Assembly: GCF_042655435.1 (NCBI RefSeq)
Contig: NZ_JBHSMG010000001.1
Coordinates: 372,001 to 436,000 of the forward strand
Length of the DNA stretch: 64,000 bases
DNA from: Lysinimonas soli
Lineage (GTDB): Bacteria > Actinomycetota > Actinomycetes > Actinomycetales > Microbacteriaceae
Direction of reading: 5' to 3'
Below, one piece after another: positions 47,831 to 57,223 of this stretch. The number at the start of each line of letters is the position of its first letter. Within the stretch, counting starts at the first letter, position 1. Both the position numbers and the translations under genes were made by a program. The notes beneath the pieces were generated by a model. The model did no database searches. It saw only the letters and a list, made by a program, of their open reading frames with translations, and was not told the DNA's origin.

Positions 47831-48931
47831 GTGGCCCTCGACCTACCCGACTTCCCCTGGGATTCGCTCGTTCCCTACGCGGAACAGGCGCGCCGGCATC
47901 CCGATGGCATCGTCGACCTGTCGGTCGGCTCGCCGGTCGATCCGACCCCGTCGATCGTCCGTGATGCTCTCGTCGCGGCGGCGGATGCCCACTCCTACCC
48001 CCTGACCGCCGGGTCGCCCGCCCTGCGCGAGGCGATCGTCGACTGGTACGCGCGCCGTCGGGGCGTGACGCTCGGGGTGGCGAACGTGCTGCCGACGATC
48101 GGATCGAAGGAGCTGGTGGCCTGGTTACCGGTGATGCTCGGTCTTCGACCGGGAGACGTCGTCGTGCATCCGTCGGTCGCCTACCCGACCTACGCGGTCG
48201 GAGCGGCCCTCGCCGGTGCGACCGCCCTGGCCTCCGATGATCCGGATGACTGGCCCGCCGAGACGAAGCTGATCTGGCTGAACAGCCCCGGCAATCCCGA
48301 CGGCCATGTCGACGATGTCGAGGTGCTGGCGCGGGCGGTCGCCCGCGCGCGGGGACTCGGCGCCGTGATCGCGAACGACGAGTGCTACGCCGAGCTCGAC
48401 TGGACGAGCGAGCGTCCGAGTCCCTCGATCCTCGATCCACGGGTGATCGGCGACAGCAGGCGCCTGGTGCTCTCGGTCTACTCGCTCAGCAAGCAGTCGA
48501 ATCTCGCCGGCTATCGAGCTGGATTCGTCGCCGGCTGCTCCGAGCTCATCGCCGAGCTGCTGACGGTGCGCAAGCACGCGGGCATGATGCCGCCGGCTCC
48601 CGTTCAACAGGCGATGATCGCCGCGCTGGGCGACGACACTCACGTCGCGGTGCAGCGCGAACGCTATCGTGCGCGACGCGGATTGCTGCGCTCCGCGTTG
48701 GAGGCGGCCGGATTCCGCATCGACGAGAGCGGTGCCGGCCTCTACCTCTGGGCGACCCGCGGAGAGGACGCCTGGGCGACGGTCGCGGCGCTCGCCGGGC
48801 TCGGCATCCTGGTCGCGCCCGGTCCGTTCTACGGCGCCGGCGGGGCCGGGCACGTGCGGGTCGCGCTCACGGCGAGCGACGAGCGGATCGCCGCTGCGGC
48901 GGCCCGATTGGGCGGACTCTCCAAAAGCTGA
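47831..48931 (+). CDS. dapC: succinyldiaminopimelate transaminase
   Basis: A 366-residue class I PLP aminotransferase of the lysine and cell-wall diaminopimelate pathway. The PLP lysine is in YSLSKQSNLAGYRAGF, with NSPGNPDG and NDECYAEL as further family motifs. DapC is assigned because of its position after fdxA and the nearby dapD and dapE. The start is GTG 22 bases after the ferredoxin stop. It uses glutamate as amino donor to make N-succinyl-LL-2,6-diaminopimelate. Confidence 0.92.
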   Translation: MALDLPDFPWDSLVPYAEQARRHPDGIVDLSVGSPVDPTPSIVRDALVAAADAHSYPLTAGSPALREAIVDWYARRRGVTLGVANVLPTIGSKELVAWLPVMLGLRPGDVVVHPSVAYPTYAVGAALAGATALASDDPDDWPAETKLIWLNSPGNPDGHVDDVEVLARAVARARGLGAVIANDECYAELDWTSERPSPSILDPRVIGDSRRLVLSVYSLSKQSNLAGYRAGFVAGCSELIAELLTVRKHAGMMPPAPVQQAMIAALGDDTHVAVQRERYRARRGLLRSALEAAGFRIDESGAGLYLWATRGEDAWATVAALAGLGILVAPGPFYGAGGAGHVRVALTASDERIAAAAARLGGLSKS

Positions 48932-48985
48932 GCCCGGCCTTTGGCGGGTGCGGCAGTGGTGTCTCGCACCGAATAGGCTGTATCC

Positions 48986-50280
<1,295 letters not shown>

Positions 50281-50284
<4 letters not shown>

Positions 50285-50907
50285 CGGGCCTCTTCGCGCG
50301 ACTCCGTCGGCGGCTGTGGCCGCCTCGTGCCGATGTCGGCACCTTCGTGCACCCCGTCGATCGGCCGATGCCGTCGGCGGATGAGCAGATCGATGACGGC
50401 CTGCTCGTCTGCCTGTCGGCGGTGCGACTCGCGGTGACCAACCGGATCATCGTCGACACGGTGCGCGACGGCATGGATCATGACGACGATCGACTCATCG
50501 AGTCGGCGCGGGCGGAACTGCTGCGGCTCGCCGCCGAGAAGCGCGACGAGACCCGACGGGTGGTCGAGATGCGCTCAGGGGCGGTGCAGAAGTGGGGTCA
50601 GCCGAGTTCGTCGGCCGACTATCGGATGGCGGATGCCGATGCTCTCGCCCGCCGCGCCGAGGTGTCCACGGGCCTGGCCGAGCGTCTGGAGGCGATGGCG
50701 GGCGACCCGGTGGCGGTGCGTTCGCTCGCCGACCGCGCCCACCAGGCGGCTCTCGACGAGTTCGCGACCTCGGTCGAGCTGCTGGCGCAGCGGATGGGTG
50801 CTCACGACATCCCCGTCACTCAGGACGACCGGCGCATCCGCAACAACCGGCTCGACGAGCTGCGCGACGACCTCAAGGAGCTGCGGCGGCAGCGCGCCGA
50901 GCGGTAG
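50281..50907 (+). CDS. unrecognised coiled-coil protein, possible CTG start
   Basis: A soluble, highly charged protein with two long helical stretches (about residues 60-140 and 165-208). I do not recognise the family. The frame gives LFARLRRRLWPPRADVGTFVHP before the first GTG (50347), and this segment looks coding. The only start-like codon that includes it is CTG 50281, overlapping the gltA stop, with GAGGGG just upstream. If GTG 50347 is used the protein has 186 residues, otherwise 208. It is followed by the convergent dapD. Confidence 0.6.
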
Positions 50908-50936
50908 GCGGCGGCGCAGGGCGACCGTTCCCCGGA

Positions 50937-51869
50937 TCAGGCGTGCAACTGGGCGTTGAGCACGACGGCTCCGCCGGAGCGCGGGAGGGCCTCGACGGCG
51001 CCCGTGAGCGAGTTGCGCCGGAAGAGCAGGCCGGCCACGCCGCTCAGCTCGGCGGCCTTCACATGACGCGGTTCGGCGTCCGGAACCAGCAGGGTCACCT
51101 TCGTACCCGCGGTGACGTAGAGCCCCGCCTCGACAACCGAGTCGTCGCCGATCGAGATGCCGACCCCCGAGTTCGCCCCCAGCAGGGCGCGTTCGCCGAT
51201 CGTCACGCGCTCGGTCCCCCCGCCGGAGAGGGTTCCCATGATCGACGCGCCGCCGCCGACATCGGAGCCGTCGCCGACGACGACGCCCTGCGAGATGCGG
51301 CCCTCGACCATGGAGGTGCCGAGCGTTCCGGCGTTGTAGTTGACGAAGCCCTCGTGCATCACGGTCGTGCCGGGGGCGAGGTGCGCTCCGAGCCGCACGC
51401 GCGAGGCGTCGGCGATGCGCACCCGCTGCGGGACGACGTAGTCGAGCAGGCGCGGGAACTTGTCGATGCCATGAACCGAGATGCCGGCGCGCTGCAGGGC
51501 CGGACGCAGCCGGGCGTAGGCCTCGGGCAGCATCGGCCCCGCCGTCGTCCAGGCGACGATCGGCAGGCAGCCGAAGATGCCCTCGAGGTTGATGCCGTTG
51601 GGCCGCACGAGCAGGTGGCTCAGCAGGTGCAGGCGCAGGTACGCGTCGGCCGTGGATGCCGGAGGGGCATCCAGCTCGATCACCGGCGTCACGATGTCGA
51701 CGGCGACCTCGCGCCGGTCGTCGGCGCCCACCCAGCGCTCGAGCTCGGCGGGGGCGAGGTGCTGGCTATTGGCGGGCGGTGCGCCGAGCTCGGGGGAGGG
51801 GAACCAGGTGTCGAGCACGGTTCCGTCGGCGGCGATGGTGGCGAGCCCGTGGCCCCAGGCGGTGGTCAT
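50937..51869 (-). CDS. dapD: 2,3,4,5-tetrahydropyridine-2,6-dicarboxylate N-succinyltransferase
   Basis: A 310-residue left-handed beta-helix enzyme that succinylates tetrahydrodipicolinate in lysine and DAP synthesis. Hexapeptide repeats run through about residues 150-270 (VRIADASRVRLGAHLAPGTTV, VVVGDGSDVGGGASIMG, LLGANSGVGISIGDDSVVEAGLYV). It is the actinobacterial type with a distinctive N-terminal domain. The ATG at 51869 is 6 nt after TACCCT (reverse strand 51876-51881). It is divergent from dapE, with a 38-base gap between starts. Confidence 0.96.
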   Translation of the reverse strand: MTTAWGHGLATIAADGTVLDTWFPSPELGAPPANSQHLAPAELERWVGADDRREVAVDIVTPVIELDAPPASTADAYLRLHLLSHLLVRPNGINLEGIFGCLPIVAWTTAGPMLPEAYARLRPALQRAGISVHGIDKFPRLLDYVVPQRVRIADASRVRLGAHLAPGTTVMHEGFVNYNAGTLGTSMVEGRISQGVVVGDGSDVGGGASIMGTLSGGGTERVTIGERALLGANSGVGISIGDDSVVEAGLYVTAGTKVTLLVPDAEPRHVKAAELSGVAGLLFRRNSLTGAVEALPRSGGAVVLNAQLHA

Positions 51870-51907
51870 GCACTCAGGGTATCGGCGTGCGCAGACCATA
51901 GGCTTGC

Positions 51908-52987
51908 ATGGTGGCCGCTCCGGAACCGACCCTCCCCCTCGAGCTGGGCAGCCTGGAGCTGACCCGGCGTCTCGTCGACATCGAGTCGGTCTCGGGCGGC
52001 GAGACCGCGATCGCGGATGCCGTCGAGGCCGCGCTTCGCCCTCTCGCCCATCTCGAGGTGATCCGCGACGGCGATGCGGTCGTCGCCCGAACCCGCCTCG
52101 CTCGCGAACGACGCGTCGTGATCGCGGGGCACCTCGACACGGTGCCGGTCAACGGCAACCTGCCGTCACGCCTCGAGGGCGACACGCTCTGGGGGCGCGG
52201 CACCGTCGACATGAAGGGCGGATGCGCCGTCATGCTTGCGCTCGCGGCGTCGATCACCGAGCCCGTCGTCGACGTCACGTGGGTGTTCTACGACCACGAG
52301 GAGGTCGAGTCCAGCCTCAACGGGCTCGGTCGCCTCGCCCGCAACCGACCGGAGCTGCTCGCGGCCGACTTCGCGATCCTCGGTGAGCCGTCGAACGGCG
52401 AGGTCGAGGGCGGATGCAACGGCACGCTCCGCGCCGACATCACGGCGCGCGGCCGGCGCGCCCACTCGGCACGGGCCTGGATGGGCGAGAACGCGATCCA
52501 CGCGCTCGCGCCCGTGCTGACCAGGCTCGCCGCCCATCAGCCCGAGTCGATCGAGGTCGACGGGCTCGTCTATCGCGAGGGCCTCAACGCGGTCGGCATC
52601 TCGGGCGGGGTGGCCGGCAACGTCATCCCCGACGAGGCCGTCGTGCACATCAACTACCGCTTCGCCCCGAGCCGGGATGCCGCCGAGGCCGAGGCGGTGG
52701 TGCGCGGTCTCTTCCCCGACTTCCAGGTCGACATCGTCGATCTGGCCGAGGGGGCCCGCCCCGGCCTCGACGCCCCGCTGGCCCGGGCCTTCGTGGCGGC
52801 GGTCGGTGGCGAGGCCCGCCCCAAGTACGGGTGGACCGACGTCGCACGCTTCTCGGCGCTCGGCATCCCCGCGGTCAACTACGGCCCCGGCGACCCGTCG
52901 CTCGCGCACGCCGACGACGAGCGGGTGCCGGTGGAGCAGATCGAGCGCTGCGAGCGGGGCCTGCGGGCGTGGCTGACCGCCTCGTGA
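51908..52987 (+). CDS. dapE: succinyl-diaminopimelate desuccinylase
   Basis: A 359-residue M20 metallopeptidase that removes succinate from N-succinyl-DAP. Zinc ligands are recognisable in GHLDTVPVNG, WGRGTVDMKGG, YDHEEVES (catalytic Glu) and ILGEPSNGEVE. The conserved His near the C-terminus lies in PSLAHADDE. TAGGCT at 51899-51904 lies so close to ATG 51908 that a transcript would begin near GTG 51911, which may be the true start. Together with dapC and dapD it completes much of the succinylase branch. Its stop overlaps the next start by 4 bases. Confidence 0.96.
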   Translation: MVAAPEPTLPLELGSLELTRRLVDIESVSGGETAIADAVEAALRPLAHLEVIRDGDAVVARTRLARERRVVIAGHLDTVPVNGNLPSRLEGDTLWGRGTVDMKGGCAVMLALAASITEPVVDVTWVFYDHEEVESSLNGLGRLARNRPELLAADFAILGEPSNGEVEGGCNGTLRADITARGRRAHSARAWMGENAIHALAPVLTRLAAHQPESIEVDGLVYREGLNAVGISGGVAGNVIPDEAVVHINYRFAPSRDAAEAEAVVRGLFPDFQVDIVDLAEGARPGLDAPLARAFVAAVGGEARPKYGWTDVARFSALGIPAVNYGPGDPSLAHADDERVPVEQIERCERGLRAWLTAS

Positions 52988-54237
52988 GCGACCCGACGTC
53001 CGAGACGGACGTCGGCGCTGGCGTCGCAGCGAAGGCCAGACCCGGCCTTCGCTCACAGCTCCGGTGCGCGTGGTGGGTCCAGGTGATCGTCGTGTTCGCG
53101 CTCTCGCGGGTCGTCACGACGGTGATCATGCTGGCGTTCGCCGGCATCCAGGACCGCACCTATTGGACGGGACCGAAGCCCGACTACTTCTCGTTCGCGG
53201 CGATCTGGGACTCCGACTGGTACCGGATCGTCTCGATCGTCGGCTACCCGTCGCAGCTGCCGCTGACCTCCGACGGCCATGTCGCTCAGAACGCCTGGGC
53301 ATTCCTGCCCGGGTATCCGGCCGTCGTGCGGGTGTTCCTGTTCTTCGGCATCCCGTTCCAGTACGCCAGCGTGATCGTGTCCGTGGCGTTCGCCCTCGGC
53401 GCAGCCCTGCTGCTGCACCGCCTGCTCTCGCGGGTGCTGCCGAGCGAGACCGCCATGTTCGCGGTGGTGCTGTTCTGCGTCGCCCCGCTGTCGCCGATCC
53501 TCCAGGTCGGCTACGCGGAGTCGATGCAGCTGTTCTTCCTCATGCTCGCCCTGCTGTTCCTGCAGGATCGGCGCTACTACCTGCTGATCCCGGTCGTGGG
53601 GATCGCGGCCCTCACCCGACCGAGCGGCCTCGCCTTCGCGGCGATGCTGCTGCTGCACGCGATCCATCGCTTCGTGACCCGGCACCGGGATCCCTTCCCG
53701 CGGGCGGAGCGGGTCGGCGTGATCGTCGCGGGCCTGTCGAGCGGGCTGTTCGGGGTGCTCTGGCCGATCGTTGCCTGGATCGGCACCGGATCGCCCGCCG
53801 CGTACACCGATACCGAACTGGCGTGGCGGGTCGGCTACATCGGTTATACCGAGCTCGTGCCATTCGGAGCCTGGTTCCAAGGAGCGGATTGGTGGCTGCG
53901 CTGGATCCAGGTTCCCGGCGCGACGATCCTCGCACCCGTGTTGGTGGTGCTGTTCGTGGGCCTGTTCGTCATCCTGCTGTTCTCGCCACCGGTGCGGCGG
54001 CTGGGGGTCGACATCCGGTTCTGGCTGGCCGGGTACGGCATCTACCTGTTCGCCGTCTTCTTCCCGCAGTCCAGCACCTTCCGTCTGCTCATGCCGTTCG
54101 CGCCCGCACTCGGAGCCATCGCGATCCCCCGCTCGGTGACGTACCGCATCACGCTGGTGCTGCTGGGCATCGCGGGCCAGGTGGGATGGATGGCGATCTG
54201 CTGGTGGGTCAACGGCCTGGACTGGACCCCGCCGTGA
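52984..54237 (+). CDS. PIG-V-like membrane mannosyltransferase
   Basis: A 417-residue polytopic membrane protein with about ten hydrophobic segments. The N-terminal loop has WDSDWYRIVSIVGYP followed by AFLPGYPAVVRV, the Asp-containing signature of PIG-V/GT-C mannosyltransferases that use polyprenyl-phosphate mannose. It probably adds mannose to a lipid or protein outside the membrane. The GTG start overlaps the dapE stop by 4 bases. A link to mannoside lipids is possible given the LpqW-like gene at 39 kb, but is only inference. Confidence 0.85.
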   Translation: MSDPTSETDVGAGVAAKARPGLRSQLRCAWWVQVIVVFALSRVVTTVIMLAFAGIQDRTYWTGPKPDYFSFAAIWDSDWYRIVSIVGYPSQLPLTSDGHVAQNAWAFLPGYPAVVRVFLFFGIPFQYASVIVSVAFALGAALLLHRLLSRVLPSETAMFAVVLFCVAPLSPILQVGYAESMQLFFLMLALLFLQDRRYYLLIPVVGIAALTRPSGLAFAAMLLLHAIHRFVTRHRDPFPRAERVGVIVAGLSSGLFGVLWPIVAWIGTGSPAAYTDTELAWRVGYIGYTELVPFGAWFQGADWWLRWIQVPGATILAPVLVVLFVGLFVILLFSPPVRRLGVDIRFWLAGYGIYLFAVFFPQSSTFRLLMPFAPALGAIAIPRSVTYRITLVLLGIAGQVGWMAICWWVNGLDWTPP

Positions 54238-54325
54238 CCAGTGGGGCGCCGTGGACAGGGCGTGGTCTCTGCAGTCCCGAACAATGCGGGATAATGGTCG
54301 AGTATCCATCGAAAGGGGACACCAC

Positions 54326-54499
54326 ATGGCAGCCATGAAGCCGAGGACCGGTGACGGACCGATGGAGGCTGTTAAAGAAGGTCGCCTGATCATCGTGCGG
54401 GTTCCGCTCGAGGGTGGCGGTCGCCTCGTCGTGTCGGTCAACGACGCCGAGGCCAAGGAGCTGCACGACGCGCTGGCCGGAGTCGTCTCCGCCGCCTAG
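54326..54499 (+). CDS. DUF3117 small protein
   Basis: A 57-residue protein that matches DUF3117, a very conserved actinobacterial family: MAAMKPRTGDGPMEAVKEGR, IIVRVPLEGGGRLVVSV, then NDAEAKELHDAL. The M. tuberculosis homologue (Rv1211) has been described as calmodulin-like, from memory. ATG 54326 follows GAAAGGGGA; GATAAT near 54292 is a likely -10, giving a leader of about 25 nt. It is followed by the tandem hairpin repeat. Confidence 0.92.
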   Translation: MAAMKPRTGDGPMEAVKEGRLIIVRVPLEGGGRLVVSVNDAEAKELHDALAGVVSAA

Positions 54500-54510
54500 G
54501 GGCGTCCAGC

Positions 54511-54574
54511 GGCGGTCCGTGATCGCCCTCGGGCGATCAGTCGGCGGTCCGTGATCGCCTTGGGGCGATCAGTC
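54511..54574. repeat. 32-base tandem duplication carrying two hairpins
   Basis: A 32-base unit (GGCGGTCCGTGATCGCC onward) occurs twice in tandem. Each has an 8-base perfect stem TGATCGCC/GGCGATCA with a 4-base loop: 54520-54539 with loop CTCG and 54552-54571 with loop TTGG. The second copy includes the last codons and stop of the convergent methyltransferase gene, so the duplication probably arose from that gene's 3' end. The hairpins could serve as a doubled bidirectional terminator. Confidence 0.8.
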
Positions 54575-55201
54575 GGCGGTCTTGACGAGCTGCAGCAAGC
54601 CGTCGCCCGCCACGCTCAGCGCCGCGACCACCGCAGACGAGTCCTGGATCGCCTTCAGCAGCGTGCGGAAGTCCTCCGCGGTGTGGTCCCGCCGAGCCGG
54701 ATCCGCAACGCGTCCGCGCCAGAGCGCGTGCGCGACCAGCACGAGCCCGCCCCGGCGCGCGATCCGCAGGGCGTGTTCGACGTAGTCGAGCACGGATCCC
54801 TCGTCCGCATCGACGACCACGAGGTCGTATGCCCCGTCGTTCATGCGTGGCAGCACTTCCGACGCGCGTCCTGTGATCAGCCGGATGCGGTTGGCGGGCA
54901 CCCCCGCCGACGCGAAGGCGGTGCGAGCGGTCTGCTGGTGGTCGAGTTCGATGTCGATCGAGGTGAGCACGGCATCCGGGGCGCCGGTGAGCAGCCAGAG
55001 CCCGCTGACGCCCGCGCCCGTTCCGATCTCGAGGATCGAGTGGGCCGAGCTGGCCGCCGCGAGAACGGCGAGTTGCGCGCCGGTGGCGGGGGAGACCGGG
55101 TCGATCCCGAGCTCCAGCGAGTGCTGCCGGGCGGTCGCGATCGCCGGGGCCTCGACCACGAAGTCTTCGGCGTACTTCCAGCTCAGTTCCTTGTCGGCCA
55201 C
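54569..55201 (-). CDS. class I SAM-dependent O-methyltransferase
   Basis: A 210-residue methyltransferase of the family 3 (COMT-like) type. The SAM site is LEIGTGAGVSGLWL near residue 57, followed by LTSIDIELDHQQ and the acidic metal-type motif VVVDADEGSVLDYV near 125. The mycobacterial counterpart beside tatB is Rv1220c (from memory). The GTG start is exactly 6 nt after TAGAGT (reverse strand 55208-55213), indicating a leaderless transcript. The methyl acceptor is unknown. Confidence 0.9.
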   Translation of the reverse strand: MADKELSWKYAEDFVVEAPAIATARQHSLELGIDPVSPATGAQLAVLAAASSAHSILEIGTGAGVSGLWLLTGAPDAVLTSIDIELDHQQTARTAFASAGVPANRIRLITGRASEVLPRMNDGAYDLVVVDADEGSVLDYVEHALRIARRGGLVLVAHALWRGRVADPARRDHTAEDFRTLLKAIQDSSAVVAALSVAGDGLLQLVKTAD

Positions 55202-55241
55202 CGCCCCACTCTAGTTCCGGGCGGGGAGATATCCTGAGCGG

Positions 55242-55676
55242 GTGTCCTTCGGGTTGACCTTCGACAAGCTGATCATCATCGGGGTGATCGCTGTCTTCCT
55301 GATCGGTCCGGATCGACTGCCCGGCTATGCCGCCCAGCTCGCCAAGGTGGTCAGGTCGCTGCGCTCGATGGCCGACGGTGCGAAAGACCGGATGCGCGAA
55401 GAGATGGGCCCCGAGTTCGACGAGGTCGACTGGAAGAAGCTCGACCCGCGGCAGTACGACCCGCGGCGCATCATCCGGGAGGCCCTGCTCGAGGATCCCG
55501 TTCCCACCCCGCCAGCGGCGGCCACCGCGGTCGGCGAGGCGGTTGACGCCGAGGATGCCGAGAAGCCCCCGTCGGAGCCCGCCGCGGCGCCGCGCTACGT
55601 CGAGACGGCCTATGAGATCCGTCAGCGCCGGCTCGGCAAGGGGCGCCCGGCGCCCTACGACGCCGAAGCCACCTGA
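55242..55676 (+). CDS. tatB: Sec-independent protein translocase subunit TatB
   Basis: A 144-residue TatB. A single N-terminal membrane helix (about 6-22, DKLIIIGVIAVFLIGPDRLP) is followed by an amphipathic helix (about 28-55) and an acidic, Pro/Ala-rich tail. With TatA and TatC it moves folded proteins such as EfeB. The GTG start is 6 nt after TATCCT (55230-55235). It lies next to the methyltransferase gene, as in mycobacteria, but without sigE, rseA and htrA between them. Confidence 0.93.
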   Translation: MSFGLTFDKLIIIGVIAVFLIGPDRLPGYAAQLAKVVRSLRSMADGAKDRMREEMGPEFDEVDWKKLDPRQYDPRRIIREALLEDPVPTPPAAATAVGEAVDAEDAEKPPSEPAAAPRYVETAYEIRQRRLGKGRPAPYDAEAT

Positions 55677-55688
55677 CGGTCGCCCCTG

Positions 55689-56603
55689 TCAGCCCGGGTG
55701 CGCGGCGACGAACTGCTGGGCCTCCGCCCGTAATTCCTCCACCACGAGGCGCACGGACGGTCGCACGGCACGCTCCGGCCGCATGATGGCCCAGATGACC
55801 CGCTCCGAGCGCACGCCCGTCAGAGGGCGTGTGACGAGCCCGTTCTCGCGGTCGCGCGTGGTGAAGCGGGGCAGGATCGAGATGCCGTGCCCGGCGGCCA
55901 CGACCGCCTCGACGATGCTGTTGTCGACGAAGCGCTGCACGACCTCCGCCTCGCGTCCCGTGATGGCTTCGATGCGGCTCAGGATGCGGTCGTAGGGGAA
56001 GCCGGCGGGAACGCCGATCCAGCGTTCGCCGATGACGTCCGCGGGCGACAGCTCGGTTCGCGCGGAGAGCGAATGCCCCTCCGGCAGCACGATGTCGAGC
56101 GGCTCGCGCATCAGCTCGACGGTGACGAGGTGACGCTCGCGCCAGCTGGGCAGCACTCCGGGGGCGTCGGCCACGACCACGTCGTGATCGGGGGTGAGAT
56201 CGGCGAAGTCGGGCACCAGCGGGTCCTGGTCGGTGCACACCACGCGGAGCCCGGTGATGCCGCTCATGCGGGTGAGGAATCCCGGCAGCAGCATCTCGCC
56301 TCCGGTGGGGAAGAAGGTCAGGCTGACCTCGCCGCGGGGTTGCTCGAGGAACTCCGACCACGCGGCCTCCGCGCGTTCCAGGGCGATCGCGACGTCCTTC
56401 GCCGTCTCGGCCAGGGCATGCCCCGCCGTGGTCAGGGCGAGCCCACGTCCGACCCGTTCCGTGAGGGGGACGCCCGCCTCGCGCTCGAGCGTCTTGAGCT
56501 GCTGCGAGACGGCGGAGGGGGTCAGATGCAGGGCGTGGGCGACCGCGGTGACACTGCCGCGCTCGGAGAGCTCGCGCAAGAGCTCGAGTCGGCGGACATC
56601 CAT
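55689..56603 (-). CDS. LysR-family transcriptional regulator
   Basis: A 304-residue regulator. The winged helix is at residues 2-60 (RRLELLRELSERGSVTAVAHALHLTPSAVSQQLKTLEREAG), with a type 2 periplasmic-binding-like effector domain from about 90. ATG 56603 is preceded by TACCCT with exactly 6 nt, so upstream in-frame codons are not used. It is divergent from a 35-codon membrane peptide gene, with a 90-base gap that probably holds its site. Confidence 0.93.
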   Translation of the reverse strand: MDVRRLELLRELSERGSVTAVAHALHLTPSAVSQQLKTLEREAGVPLTERVGRGLALTTAGHALAETAKDVAIALERAEAAWSEFLEQPRGEVSLTFFPTGGEMLLPGFLTRMSGITGLRVVCTDQDPLVPDFADLTPDHDVVVADAPGVLPSWRERHLVTVELMREPLDIVLPEGHSLSARTELSPADVIGERWIGVPAGFPYDRILSRIEAITGREAEVVQRFVDNSIVEAVVAAGHGISILPRFTTRDRENGLVTRPLTGVRSERVIWAIMRPERAVRPSVRLVVEELRAEAQQFVAAHPG

Positions 56604-56693
56604 GTCCACAGGGTAGCTTGTTGAAGCAGAACTACAACGACATTGCAGAATCATTCGATTGTGCTACATGATTGAGTCCGCTCTAATGGGGAC

Positions 56694-56801
56694 ATGATCT
56701 TCTTGCTCATTCTCGTCGCCGCGGCTGTCGCGGCCATCGCCGGAACCGGCGTCGTCGCGGCTCGCGACGGCTACCACCGCGTTCCCACCCGTCGCGCCTG
56801 A
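56694..56801 (+). CDS. 35-residue membrane peptide
   Basis: A short open frame encodes MIFLLILVAAAVAAIAGTGV followed by VAARDGYHRVPTRRA: one hydrophobic helix and a basic tail. A TCTAAT element ends 6 nt before the ATG. Short proteins with an ARDGYRRVPT-like end recur in Microbacteriaceae near such LysR genes, from memory. The function is unknown. It is too short for most gene callers. Confidence 0.65.
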   Translation: MIFLLILVAAAVAAIAGTGVVAARDGYHRVPTRRA

Positions 56802-56817
56802 GCGCAGCAGTACGGGC

Positions 56818-57192
56818 TCACCGACCCGCGTAGATCCGATCAGGATCACGCGGGTCGATCCATATCGGGATCTCCCGTCCCGGTCGCCAGCGCCGGGCGG
56901 TCGCGGGGCCGAAGAGGTGTTCGTACACGATCTTGCGGCCCGCCCCGGAGCCGTCCGGGTCGTCGGGATCCATCACGATCAGTTCGACCACGATGATCTG
57001 CGCACCGTTGAAGCGGCGATCGCTGGTCTCACGGCTGACCACGATCGCGCTCGCCTCGCGCCCGGTCTCGACCAGCGCGATGGCCTCCTCGACCCGCGCC
57101 AGGTACTCGCGCTTCTCGGCCGGCGTGCCGGCGCCCTCGAGGCTCGCCCGCGGCGCCAAGGCGGCTCGGCCCGATGCCTCACGACCCTGCAT
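56818..57192 (-). CDS. unrecognised small protein upstream of 3' end of mrp
   Basis: A 124-residue protein from ATG 57192; ATG 57234 would add 14 residues and overlap mrp. A helical N-terminal half (about 20-50, KREYLARVEEAIALVETG) is followed by strands ending in GREIPIWIDPRDPDRIYAG. The last part resembles short beta-sandwich domains seen in actinobacterial membrane-associated proteins, but I cannot name a family. It follows mrp on the same strand and is probably co-transcribed. Confidence 0.6.
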   Translation of the reverse strand: MQGREASGRAALAPRASLEGAGTPAEKREYLARVEEAIALVETGREASAIVVSRETSDRRFNGAQIIVVELIVMDPDDPDGSGAGRKIVYEHLFGPATARRWRPGREIPIWIDPRDPDRIYAGR

Positions 57193-57223
57193 GGCTCCGA
57201 CGATACCTCGCGAATCGGTGCGT

